A stretch of 32,318 nucleotides of DNA from Fidelibacterota bacterium (GTDB taxonomy: Bacteria > Fidelibacterota > Marinisomatia > Marinisomatales > TCS55), in NCBI GenBank assembly GCA_030746535.1, contig JASLML010000018.1, forward strand, positions 1-32,318. Reading direction: 5' to 3'. Made by a program: the position numbers and the translations under genes. Below are positions 1-8,414 of this stretch, one piece after another (the first letter of the stretch is position 1; every line of letters starts with the position of its first letter). The notes under the pieces were generated by a model. It saw nothing but the letters and a program-made list of their open reading frames with translations. It did not search any database and was not told the DNA's origin.

Positions 1-420
1 GCCGGGAAGAAGGCCGGCCCTTTCAGACGGACTATCCGCAACGGGGGAAATAACAGTGATGTATCCGTTTAAAATATCGAATTCGATACCGATTCCCTGG
101 AACTTGCCCCTGAAAAGCTCATCCACATCTTTTTGCTTTTTCGCAGGGATGTAAATGGAGTGAGGATCGAGCTCCTTCATAATTCCGGAAAAAGCACCAT
201 CCATTAGTTTTTCCATATTTATATCTTCAAAATACAGCTCATTCACATGGTATAATATCTGGTTCATGGTACGCATTTTGTTTTCAATGATGCTGTAAGA
301 GTTTTGCGCAGAAAAGAAATGTTTCTGTACGAACGGTAGCGCAATAAATAAGGTTATCAGTATTCCTGCAAAAAGAGTGATAAATCGATTGCTGCGCATT
401 GCTGATTTAGAGTAACGCAT
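1..420 (-). CDS. S41 family C-terminal processing peptidase, N-terminal part (cut by window edge)
   Basis: This frame is absent from the ORF track because its stop lies beyond the left edge; I translated it from the reverse complement. The 140 visible residues begin MRYSKSAMRSNR and continue into a hydrophobic segment (about residues 13-28) that is a signal anchor. A helical region follows, with the CTP-family signature 'LDPHSIYIP', and then the start of a PDZ domain ('GKFQGIGIEFDI', 'SPSERAGLLPG'). Members of this family are periplasmic serine proteases with a Ser/Lys dyad that trim C-termini of exported proteins. The catalytic half lies outside the window, so activity cannot be judged. An in-frame TGA at 451-453 bounds the start; ATG at 420 is preferred, and the next ATG is residue 8. 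No Shine-Dalgarno is visible. It follows the outer-membrane-like gene by 34 bp on the same strand, so the two may be cotranscribed. Confidence 0.88.
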   Translation of the reverse strand, partial: MRYSKSAMRSNRFITLFAGILITLFIALPFVQKHFFSAQNSYSIIENKMRTMNQILYHVNELYFEDINMEKLMDGAFSGIMKELDPHSIYIPAKKQKDVDELFRGKFQGIGIEFDILNGYITVISPVADSPSERAGLLPG

Positions 421-454
421 AAAAAAGAACCACGGGTAATTGACCGATGTTCAG

Positions 455-1366
455 CTACAATCCAAAATATACCATTGCCCGAATAGTAACTCCCTGTATC
501 GCCGATTTTGGAGAATCATCTATTGGATAATGATCGTTCAGAACCCAGCCGCTTTTAGCTATCGTTCCTTTGTTGAACCCGGCACTGATTCGAAGTCCCA
601 TTCTATCTAAGAATTGCCACTTCACAGCGACATATGGCTGAAAGTTGAAAAATGTACCAGTCAAATTCGTCATGCTGTGGCTAACATTTACGGGCATCAG
701 GTATTGCCCTTGAAGAGTATCTATTGCTGATTGCAGTGTTGTGCCGGTGGTGTCTACGGGATAATAAATTGTTCCGTTTGTTACTTCGCCGTACATATTG
801 TTAGAAAAAAGATCATTCCATTCGGGATTACCTGCAAATTGGTCAAATGATAAATTGACCCTTCCTATGCCCATTAGCGCACCGGCAGTAATCTCCAGAT
901 CGCGATACACGGGAACTACATATTCCATGGTTATTGCTCCCAGCAAAAACGAAAATCTGGCCCTGATGGAAGGCTTGGGGAATTGGCTTTCGTATGCTAC
1001 TGCATAATCGCCCGTTGATCCCGCTGGCGGAGCCTGATATCCGCTGACGGTATCCCTGTTCACATAGAGGTATACATCAAAAATATCCGTTATTTCCGAG
1101 CTTCCCATTCCGGCATATCCGCCGAGTCTCCAGCGTCCGGCAATGTGGGCAAACCCTTCGCCGCCGTGAATTACAAACGGAGTTTTAAATTCGGCAGGAT
1201 CCAAACCCAAAGATTTCATTTTATTGCTTCCGGGGATAGAGTCCAGCGTCATGTACATTGCGCTGTAGCCGATTCCTCCGCCGTAGAATTCCTCCACGGG
1301 GAATATATCTCCCTGTGCAGGTACAACAATCGGAAAAAGTAAGACAGTAAGAACTGCCCTTCGCAT
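455..1366 (-). CDS. Putative outer-membrane beta-barrel protein of unknown function
   Basis: I do not recognise a named family. From ATG at 1366 the protein begins MRRAVLTVLLFPIVVPAQG, a good signal peptide, and is 303 residues long. The ORF track starts at 1435; ATG at 1387 (MTNIRANMRR...) also gives a signal peptide, and sequence alone does not decide between them. The mature part is rich in Gly and in alternating hydrophobic/polar stretches such as 'AHIAGRWRLGGYAGMG', 'FNFQPYVAVKWQF' and 'MGLRISAGFNKG'. It ends in 'VTIRAMVYFGL', as expected for antiparallel beta strands of an outer-membrane barrel. No catalytic motif is visible. It lies just upstream of the S41 protease gene on the same strand and is divergent from the large FG-GAP gene. 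A role as a small porin-like or assembly protein is only inference. Confidence 0.62.
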   Translation of the reverse strand: MRRAVLTVLLFPIVVPAQGDIFPVEEFYGGGIGYSAMYMTLDSIPGSNKMKSLGLDPAEFKTPFVIHGGEGFAHIAGRWRLGGYAGMGSSEITDIFDVYLYVNRDTVSGYQAPPAGSTGDYAVAYESQFPKPSIRARFSFLLGAITMEYVVPVYRDLEITAGALMGIGRVNLSFDQFAGNPEWNDLFSNNMYGEVTNGTIYYPVDTTGTTLQSAIDTLQGQYLMPVNVSHSMTNLTGTFFNFQPYVAVKWQFLDRMGLRISAGFNKGTIAKSGWVLNDHYPIDDSPKSAIQGVTIRAMVYFGL

Positions 1367-1609
1367 ATTGGCTCGGATATTGGTCATTTGATATTGAATG
1401 AAATTACAATTTAGAATGATAGCCGTGAATATCAAATGTCAAAAAAGGTTTCCCTATTTATGCATAATACTTTTTACCGATAAGGGCCTTTTGCTTTGAT
1501 TATTCCGAGGGTGCACTCTATATTTACTGAGAATCTGAGGTAAGGGATTTGTAATAACGGTAGTCTTTCTGCCAGCGACAACATCCCTTGAATTACATAT
1601 CGAGTGCAC
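1367..1609. other. Divergent intergenic region with structured leader
   Basis: About 240 bp lie between the outer-membrane-like gene (minus) and the first FG-GAP gene (plus). The left half is AT-rich and should hold promoters for both directions, but I see no convincing -35/-10 pair. The right half (1511-1609) is a nested inverted repeat, listed separately. No credible small gene is visible; the minus-strand ORF at 1454-1636 in the track has no recognisable features and overlaps the inverted repeat. Confidence 0.6.
1511..1609 (+). repeat. Nested imperfect inverted repeat directly upstream of the first FG-GAP gene
   Basis: The outer arms are GTGCACTCTATAT (1511-1523) and ATATCGAGTGCAC (1597-1609), which match as inverted repeats at 12 of 13 positions. 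Inside them lie AAGGGAT (1542-1548) and ATCCCTT (1583-1589). Inside those, GGTAG (1559-1563) pairs with CTGCC (1569-1573) through one G-T pair around a TCTTT loop. The set could fold into a long interrupted hairpin ending at the base before ATG 1610. It could be a 5' leader RNA structure, a regulator site pair, or the remnant of a small inverted-repeat element. I searched by eye only and saw no second copy in the window. Confidence 0.5.
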
Positions 1610-3691
1610 ATGAATGGAATGAAGGGAATCGTTCAAGTATGGATTTATCCGGCAATCATATTTGTTCTGACAGCTATACGTTTGTTTCCGGGCAGCACTT
1701 ATGTTATACCAGGCTACGATTTAGATAGAGATGGTTTTGGTGAATTTATATTGATCAACGATACAAGCATACAATACGTAGAAATGGCAAATGATTTTGG
1801 GCATAACAAGGTTTGGTCAAAATCATTTGATGATCTCCCATTTTTGATACATCATTCTGAATTGGTGAACGCTACAGATTCCTCAGCGCAATTATTGGTT
1901 TTTAGCGGCACAACAGCATCATCAGATAATGAAGCGATATCCACACTCTTGAATGGATTCCTTTGGTCAGATTCAAGTTTTTCGAACGTACCTATACCAT
2001 TGGTGTCTGGCAATGTGAATGGCGACCGCTTTCGGCCGGGGCACATTGCATTTTCAGAAACTCTCAACCTAGCTGCTGTTGCCGCTAACAGTCCATCCAG
2101 AAATGTTATGCTATATAAACCGGGAAAAGATGACAGCGGCTTTGCATTGATGCACAAAATTGAAACAATTTCAATGCACAACGGACTTGGTAAAATAATG
2201 TGTGAATGGTTTGGGCCAAGACATGACCTCCTTCTTGCGGTATTTTCGATCGAATCGGATTCTATTGTGATCGATGTTTTTCAAGAAAACTCATGGGACC
2301 AACCGGCATATTCCGGGAAGTTTGGCGTTCCTCCATCGCCGATCTTATCAAATCTGATTTTATCTCGCGACCTATCGGGAGACGGTTTTGCTGATGTACT
2401 GATGCCATTTGAAAATGATCATGTTTATGCCCTTTCAGTAGTGGATTCCATACTATCATTTTCACTATCTGACATCAGTCGGGAGGGGCTCTTTACCCTA
2501 CCAGATTCTGCTACGTCTGAGGGAATTAATACCCTTTTTGCAAAGCAGATCAGCGCCGGATTGCTAGATCCGGATTTTATGCTGCTCTTTGAAAGCGGCT
2601 TCCCCGATTCAGTGGATTTGGCATTTATTGATACTATTTCCGTAGGCGATACCATTTCAATCTCAGTTTCCCCTGATTCATCCGCAGGTTTTTATAGTTT
2701 TCGATGGACAAGGCGCCCTCCGCAATCTTCATATTTTGATCCTTTATCAGGATCGATTCAGTGGATTCCTTCGGAACAAGATATTGGACACCATATTATT
2801 TCATATGCATACCAAGTGCGAATCCGAGAATTTCTACTTGAAGATACTGACGAGTTTGGAGACCGCCATCAAATTGTGCCTATGTTGGCCGCTGGTGACA
2901 GCACGTGGGGTATTGTTGTCATTGATTCCGCTGGGTCCGACCTGCCGCCTGTTATATATCCGCAGTTTGAAAAGCGGATGTTTTCGGTTGCGGTAAGAAC
3001 AGATCAATATGATTCCACTGCCTATGATTTTACAGGTGTTCCTTCCTATATCTTGTCAACAGAGATACTTCCAGGCCGCAGCGGTCTGCACCACTCCATT
3101 TCCACCAATATTGCTGCACTTCCTATTGAAGATGAAATTTCATTCTTATATGAGTCTTCTGCAAAGGCGAATAATGCACTGGTAACCCTGACACTTATTC
3201 ATGATCTTAATTCAAATGTGCTTTCTGCTGCCCTTAATCCTGCCTTAGATTCACTCCCGCAGACATTTTATCCGGGAGATTGGGATTATCAGCTTAGCGC
3301 TTACCCGGAATATTTATTCCAGGGTTTTAAGCAGGATATAATTATGGATTCACTGGAACAATCTATAGTGTTTCATACTGCGGACACGGATTTACAAAAG
3401 CAATCCTTTACGCAGTGGATTGAAGTTGTTGCCCCTTCAAGGCCCGATCATGTAATGAGAATATTTTTCTATGACGGAAGTTTACAAAACATTTCAGGAA
3501 CCGTTAGATTCCGAGATGACGGATCCGCAACAACAGTGGCAGAATTTAATTTTTCGGAAGAATTTTATCCTGCAATAATGATGTCAAATATGATTCATTC
3601 AGATCAAGATTCAATTCGTACCAAAGTGATACCCGCAGTACGGCTGGAACGCAGAACAACCTCTGAAAATTCAGAGATTTCGGACTCATGA
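1610..3691 (+). CDS. Exported FG-GAP-like / Ig-like repeat protein
   Basis: The track starts at GTG 1604, but that codon lies inside the inverted-repeat arm. ATG at 1610 or 1619 is more likely, giving about 690 residues with a signal peptide (IVQVWIYPAIIFVLTAIRL). The N-terminal half carries calcium-loop-like FG-GAP/VCBS motifs ('DLDRDGFGEF' near residue 40, 'DLSGDGFADV' near 250). One Ig-like/cadherin-like module follows, marked by 'FYSFRW...GSIQWIPSEQDIGHHIISY' near residues 345-400. The last 250 residues resemble nothing I know and are Ser/Asp-rich. The architecture and the 'FYSFRW...WIP' block recur in the next gene, so the two look like tandem paralogues. Its stop overlaps the next start by 4 bp (ATGA), indicating translational coupling. 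The protein should be periplasmic or surface-exposed; binding partner and function are unknown. Confidence 0.72.
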   Translation: MNGMKGIVQVWIYPAIIFVLTAIRLFPGSTYVIPGYDLDRDGFGEFILINDTSIQYVEMANDFGHNKVWSKSFDDLPFLIHHSELVNATDSSAQLLVFSGTTASSDNEAISTLLNGFLWSDSSFSNVPIPLVSGNVNGDRFRPGHIAFSETLNLAAVAANSPSRNVMLYKPGKDDSGFALMHKIETISMHNGLGKIMCEWFGPRHDLLLAVFSIESDSIVIDVFQENSWDQPAYSGKFGVPPSPILSNLILSRDLSGDGFADVLMPFENDHVYALSVVDSILSFSLSDISREGLFTLPDSATSEGINTLFAKQISAGLLDPDFMLLFESGFPDSVDLAFIDTISVGDTISISVSPDSSAGFYSFRWTRRPPQSSYFDPLSGSIQWIPSEQDIGHHIISYAYQVRIREFLLEDTDEFGDRHQIVPMLAAGDSTWGIVVIDSAGSDLPPVIYPQFEKRMFSVAVRTDQYDSTAYDFTGVPSYILSTEILPGRSGLHHSISTNIAALPIEDEISFLYESSAKANNALVTLTLIHDLNSNVLSAALNPALDSLPQTFYPGDWDYQLSAYPEYLFQGFKQDIIMDSLEQSIVFHTADTDLQKQSFTQWIEVVAPSRPDHVMRIFFYDGSLQNISGTVRFRDDGSATTVAEFNFSEEFYPAIMMSNMIHSDQDSIRTKVIPAVRLERRTTSENSEISDS

Positions 3692-6600
3692 TATTACCCA
3701 TTCGAAATATAACAATTATTGTGGCTGTTCTCATGTCAGCAGCATTTCCGCAGGAATTAAAAATTATTTACATGGACGGCACCTTTGATCTTGATCAGGA
3801 CAAGCTCCACGAATTTGTTACAATTGAAACTGGCACCATTGATGAATCAGAGGTTTCAGTTGTCCGCTATTATGAAATGGATGAGGATGGATATCAGCGC
3901 CTGAACTGGGAATTGGAAACTCCAGAAGGGCTGTTAGGAAGCTTTGTGGGCGTAAAGGTTGGAGACCTAAACGGAGATGGCATCCCGGAGCTGGTAACAG
4001 TGTTAAATGTTTCTGATGTTGAAGAAGAAGAAATTCTTCAGCCGATAATTTTTTATTATTCCTGGGATGAAGATGGATTTGAGGAGAATCCAGGCGGAAC
4101 TTTGAATTTATCGACCGGGAAAAAGTTTCTTCGCTGCCACAATCTTGATCTGGTTAATGTAGATGGAGACAGCGATGAAGAAATCGCCATCTCGCTCGGA
4201 AGTCCGGTTCGAGGAATTAACATATTGGATATTTCGGAGGATGGATCATTGCGTGTGCTACAGGAATTAAGGCCGGAAGGGCTGGAATCCGGAATCGGGT
4301 TTGTATATGCAGCATCTATTGATATTGACCGTGATGGATTTGACGAATTGCTCGCATTTACGCCGGAAGGTAACACGCTTAGAGTACAGCCATTTTTCAA
4401 TGTAGGCGGTGAATTTTTAACAGGAGATTTGGTTGAGCAGGAAATTCAGGGCATAGATGGATTTTTACCGTTCAGGATTTCAAGAACCGATTGGGACGCT
4501 GACGGATTTCAGGATGTTCTACTGCCTTTTCAAAGCGGTCATGTCATTGGGCTTACGGTATCACTAGGTCTGGTTTCAATTGCTGTACTTCCTGTGGATG
4601 GTGGACCGATGTCTGATATGAATGTTAGCGATTTTAATCATGACGGTTTCAGCGATTTGCTGCTTGTATCCGGTGAAATGAATATTCTTTCTCTTGCTTA
4701 CGGCACCGATGCCGGACTGATTAGCCCTGTAGAATATTTCACTCTTGAGGCGGAAGACGAAGACACGCAAGTATTTACCTCTCTTCCAATTGTATCGGGT
4801 GGGAAATACACCGGATCAATTGTTGCAGCCGGCTGGAACGGAAGACAAACGTCAGTTTTTATTACGGATATCGGCAAGTCGCCGGACCTAACTCCCCCGC
4901 CTCCGGGGATTACAGAACTGGACATAAGGGATCAGGAAGATATGCTGGATATGTATCCGGAGCTAAATCCTGAGATGATTTTAGATTTACCCCGAGTACC
5001 AAAGCCGATGGAATCGATGGGGCAGCCGCTTCCCGCAGGTGTGCTTCCCAGGCATGTTTTACCGGTGAATCAATCTTTTGCTTACACCATTCCGGAGGAT
5101 GAGGCAATGCGGTTTTACAGCTTCCGCTGGCTCGAACCGCCGCCGAAAGGAATGTTTTTTCATTACGAGTCCAAATCCATTAGGTGGATTCCGGATGAAA
5201 CACAGCTCGGTGCGTATCACATATCGTATCATGTGGAAATGAAGGTCGGAGAAAATGTAAAGCTGGAAACTTCCGATAAGGATACACTATTGACCTACCA
5301 AATGATTCCGGATTTAGAAGGTTATGATGAAAGGCTGTGGATTTATGTCAATGATTTGCCCGCGTTTTTAAGCGAACCTTCGCGAACGGAGTTTATCGCA
5401 AATTCGGAGTTTGTATATAAACCACTGGTGCAGGACAGAAATAGCGATGCGGAATTGCGCTATGAGTTGGAAGTAAAACCGGAAGGAATGCTGATTGACG
5501 GCACAAATACAATCAGATGGAAAACCGACAGTACACATGTGGAAGTTTATGATGTTCGAATCAATGTTTCTGATGGATTTGACCGTGCGCTTCAGGAATT
5601 CAGGCTGTTTGCCCGCGCGGGAATAAAAATTCTATCCCAATCTGAAAATGTAATTCCGGTTGATGAGCCTTACGCTTATAAAGTGGAGGTATGGCGTCCG
5701 GATTTGGAATATAAAGTTGGCTATGAATTGATTGATCCGCCTGAGGGTATGACCATTTCCAAAGATGGGCAAATCGAGTGGATTCCTACGGCAACACAAA
5801 TTGACACCCAATCTTATTTTGTGGTAGCTAATCATGGAATGGCAAGGGACACTCAATGGGTAGATTTATTTGTCAATCATCCGCCAATTATTGAAAAAAC
5901 TCTTCCGGAGATGAATGTGATTAACCTTGGCGAAGATTTTGATTTTGAAATTGTTGCTCAGGATCCCAATGCTGATGATAAGCTTATATTCACAGCGGTA
6001 GAAATGCCGGAAGGGATGCGGATGGATCCGTATACAGCAAGAATTCACTGGGAGCCGAATGCTTCCAATATCGACTTTTCACATCTCAAGATTGAAGTGA
6101 CAGATGGAAGAGTAACGAGAATTATTGAATCGGACTTTTTTGTGAATGCGCCGGTTCGTATTGTATCACTGCCGCCGATGATTGGGGAAATGGATACGCC
6201 GTATGAATACCCCATTCTCATTTCCGATCAAAACAAAGGATCGCTTTTGCCATACACAGATCCTGTTAGGCTGAATGATGTACAGCGGGCCAGGATTTAT
6301 GCGATTAATATTTCAGATGATATTTACAAAGAGAATATTGACCGCTACATTCGCGATTGGGAAACTGCGGAGGCTGTGTATTTAATTGATCCTGAGCATA
6401 TGGGAGAAGAGGATTTCGCCCGCCTGAATTTGAAAAAATATGTTCACTCAATATTTTATGAGAATGAACGGCTGATCGTTATTCTTGAGACATTAGATGA
6501 GCGGACTGTATCCATCAGGGATGTTTTATGGGAATTTTTCCAAGGAAGCAAGGGGAAGCCGCCAAGGGTGTTCGTAGAAAGACTGAGCCCCTATAGGTAT

Positions 6601-7377
6601 ACGCTAGTCGATTTTCCAGATGCCATGGTTGTGGATGAATATTCCGGCATGCTGAAATGGACTCCGGGAAAAGATCAATTTGACACCCATCCCGTAAAAG
6701 TGATCGTTTCTGATGGCTACACCAGAGATGAGCAGATATATGATGTGTACGTTAATTATCCTCCGGTTATTGTATCCAACGCTCCTGCATCCGGAATGGT
6801 GGAAGAAGTATACAAATATGAAATTCGTGTTGATGATAAAAATTCTGATTCTGAACTAAAATATTCTCTGATTAAGGGCCCCCAAGGAATGCAGCTCAGC
6901 GATAAGGGAAAAATCGTTTGGATTCCAAAAACAGCACAAATTAACAACAATTATTTTTCTGTGAAGGTGGAAGACGGATATACAGAAGATGTGCAGGATA
7001 ATAATATTTTCGTAAACATTAATCCATCCATTATATCAACTCCCAAACCCGTTGCCCTTACCGGACATGAATTCCGGTATAAAGTAATGGCGGAGGATTT
7101 AAACAGTGACAGGATTCAGTTTAGAGCAATCAAACTTCCGAAGTATTCCGTTTTTAACAGGAAGACCGGATTATTCCGCTGGAAGCCACGTCCATCCCAG
7201 CGCGGTCCGAACGATATCATTATAACGGCAATTGATGAAAGAGGCGCAACAACAGCGCATGAATTTCAGGTCCATGTGTTTGAAGATCCAAGCGCCCGTC
7301 AAATGGTAAACAGAGGCTGGCCGCTGCTACTGACCTTTGTAGGTGTAATGTTCGCTTGGGGAATGGCGCAGTTGTAG
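3688..7377 (+). CDS. Large FG-GAP / putative-Ig repeat protein with C-terminal membrane anchor
   Basis: This 1229-residue protein has a short N-terminal signal sequence (IRNITIIVAVLMSAAFPQ). Residues about 25-360 hold FG-GAP-type motifs of the D-x-[DN]-x-DG kind ('DLNGDGIPEL', 'DIDRDGFDEL', 'DWDADGFQDV', 'DFNHDGFSDL'), suggesting a beta-propeller. A Pro-rich linker leads into about seven Ig-like (He_PIG/cadherin-like) repeats between residues 455 and 1205. Each has a 'PxGM......I.W.P....' block and most end in 'VNxPP' or similar. The fifth repeat carries about 90 extra residues (roughly 868-956). A hydrophobic C-terminal stretch (WPLLLTFVGVMFAWGMAQ) could anchor it in a membrane. There is no catalytic signature, so an adhesive or structural envelope role is inferred. 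Translation is probably coupled to the preceding paralogue. It ends 5 bp from the convergent lpxK. Confidence 0.78.
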   Translation: MILPIRNITIIVAVLMSAAFPQELKIIYMDGTFDLDQDKLHEFVTIETGTIDESEVSVVRYYEMDEDGYQRLNWELETPEGLLGSFVGVKVGDLNGDGIPELVTVLNVSDVEEEEILQPIIFYYSWDEDGFEENPGGTLNLSTGKKFLRCHNLDLVNVDGDSDEEIAISLGSPVRGINILDISEDGSLRVLQELRPEGLESGIGFVYAASIDIDRDGFDELLAFTPEGNTLRVQPFFNVGGEFLTGDLVEQEIQGIDGFLPFRISRTDWDADGFQDVLLPFQSGHVIGLTVSLGLVSIAVLPVDGGPMSDMNVSDFNHDGFSDLLLVSGEMNILSLAYGTDAGLISPVEYFTLEAEDEDTQVFTSLPIVSGGKYTGSIVAAGWNGRQTSVFITDIGKSPDLTPPPPGITELDIRDQEDMLDMYPELNPEMILDLPRVPKPMESMGQPLPAGVLPRHVLPVNQSFAYTIPEDEAMRFYSFRWLEPPPKGMFFHYESKSIRWIPDETQLGAYHISYHVEMKVGENVKLETSDKDTLLTYQMIPDLEGYDERLWIYVNDLPAFLSEPSRTEFIANSEFVYKPLVQDRNSDAELRYELEVKPEGMLIDGTNTIRWKTDSTHVEVYDVRINVSDGFDRALQEFRLFARAGIKILSQSENVIPVDEPYAYKVEVWRPDLEYKVGYELIDPPEGMTISKDGQIEWIPTATQIDTQSYFVVANHGMARDTQWVDLFVNHPPIIEKTLPEMNVINLGEDFDFEIVAQDPNADDKLIFTAVEMPEGMRMDPYTARIHWEPNASNIDFSHLKIEVTDGRVTRIIESDFFVNAPVRIVSLPPMIGEMDTPYEYPILISDQNKGSLLPYTDPVRLNDVQRARIYAINISDDIYKENIDRYIRDWETAEAVYLIDPEHMGEEDFARLNLKKYVHSIFYENERLIVILETLDERTVSIRDVLWEFFQGSKGKPPRVFVERLSPYRYTLVDFPDAMVVDEYSGMLKWTPGKDQFDTHPVKVIVSDGYTRDEQIYDVYVNYPPVIVSNAPASGMVEEVYKYEIRVDDKNSDSELKYSLIKGPQGMQLSDKGKIVWIPKTAQINNNYFSVKVEDGYTEDVQDNNIFVNINPSIISTPKPVALTGHEFRYKVMAEDLNSDRIQFRAIKLPKYSVFNRKTGLFRWKPRPSQRGPNDIIITAIDERGATTAHEFQVHVFEDPSARQMVNRGWPLLLTFVGVMFAWGMAQL

Positions 7378-7382
7378 CGCTA

Positions 7383-8414
7383 CTAAAGCTCGAGGATCTG
7401 AAGAAGTTTCTTTAGACCTGTTTCTTGAGGCTGAAATGCAATGCCGACAGCAAAAATCGGAATTTCTCCAACCTCGAATTTTTTTATCTTAACCAAATCT
7501 TTTTCGGTGGTAACAATACATTCCGCTGATAATGCGCTCGCCTGTTGTTGAATTATAATTAAATCATCTTCTAAATACTGATAATGGTCCGGTTTTATTT
7601 CTTCTCCGACAATTTTTGCTCCTGTATTTGCAATGACTGAATGAAAACTACCCGGATCACCTATCCCTGATAAGGCAAATACATTTTTCCCGGAAAGAGA
7701 TTCCAGAGGATTATCATTGCCGGCAGTGTCTGATATTGTTTTTTCCGGGACCATGATGCTCTTAAACATTTCCAAGTCAGTATGAGTAAGCGGTGATACT
7801 GTTTCTCCAAGGTTAGTCTTTGTCAGGAATATGATATCTGCGCGCTTCAACTGGCTTTTAGGTTCGCGAAGCAGACCATAGGGTAATAAATTGCTATCAG
7901 AATTTTTCGATTGGGAATTGATAAGGACAATATCCAAATCTCTCTCGATAGCCCGGTGTTGAAATCCGTCATCCAGTATGATAATGTCCGGGTTAAAATT
8001 CTCGATTAAATACGTACCGCCCCGCACCCTGTTTTCATCAGCAACAATTGGAATTTGGTTTATTTTATTTGCCATAAAAACCGGCTCATCTCCCGCGTCA
8101 GAAACAGATGCAAAGTTTCCCTTCCCATCGGAAACCAACACAGTTCCCTTTGATTTTCTCCCGTAGCCGCGAGTTAAAACTGCAGTGCGCTTCCCCCGGC
8201 TTTCAAGAAGTCTTGCTAAAAAAATTACTGCAGGTGTTTTTCCTGTTCCGCCCACGGATATATTTCCTATGCTGATAATTTTGCAGGACAACTTTTGGGA
8301 CACAAAAAATCCAATATTGTAAAACCAATTCCTCCAGAAAATCATAGCACGATAAAACAGCGCAAGGGGGAATAAAAAGATTTTAAGTGGTCTATGCAGT
8401 ATGGCTCTCAACAT
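7383..8414 (-). CDS. lpxK: Tetraacyldisaccharide 4'-kinase LpxK
   Basis: LpxK phosphorylates the 4' position of the lipid A disaccharide at the inner face of the inner membrane, using ATP. The 343-residue length fits the family. A hydrophobic N-terminal helix (about residues 10-38) is the expected membrane contact. It is followed by the P-loop 'SVGGTGKTP' (53-61), 'TRGYGR' (81-86) and 'LDDGFQHR' (148-154), all LpxK hallmarks. The start overlaps the upstream DUF374 acyltransferase gene by 23 bp. ATG 8414 retains the full membrane helix, so I keep it. It is the last gene of the oxidoreductase - methyltransferase - lpxB - acyltransferase - lpxK run. Confidence 0.95.
   Translation of the reverse strand: MLRAILHRPLKIFLFPLALFYRAMIFWRNWFYNIGFFVSQKLSCKIISIGNISVGGTGKTPAVIFLARLLESRGKRTAVLTRGYGRKSKGTVLVSDGKGNFASVSDAGDEPVFMANKINQIPIVADENRVRGGTYLIENFNPDIIILDDGFQHRAIERDLDIVLINSQSKNSDSNLLPYGLLREPKSQLKRADIIFLTKTNLGETVSPLTHTDLEMFKSIMVPEKTISDTAGNDNPLESLSGKNVFALSGIGDPGSFHSVIANTGAKIVGEEIKPDHYQYLEDDLIIIQQQASALSAECIVTTEKDLVKIKKFEVGEIPIFAVGIAFQPQETGLKKLLQILEL

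Noticed and set aside
1511-1609. Integron attC site
   Set aside because: The inverted-repeat arms lack the RYYYAAC and GTTRRRY core sites, and no integrase or cassette array is nearby.
7374-7383. Palindrome GTAGCGCTAC between the large repeat protein gene and lpxK as a terminator
   Set aside because: It has no loop and no T-run on either strand and mostly overlaps coding ends.
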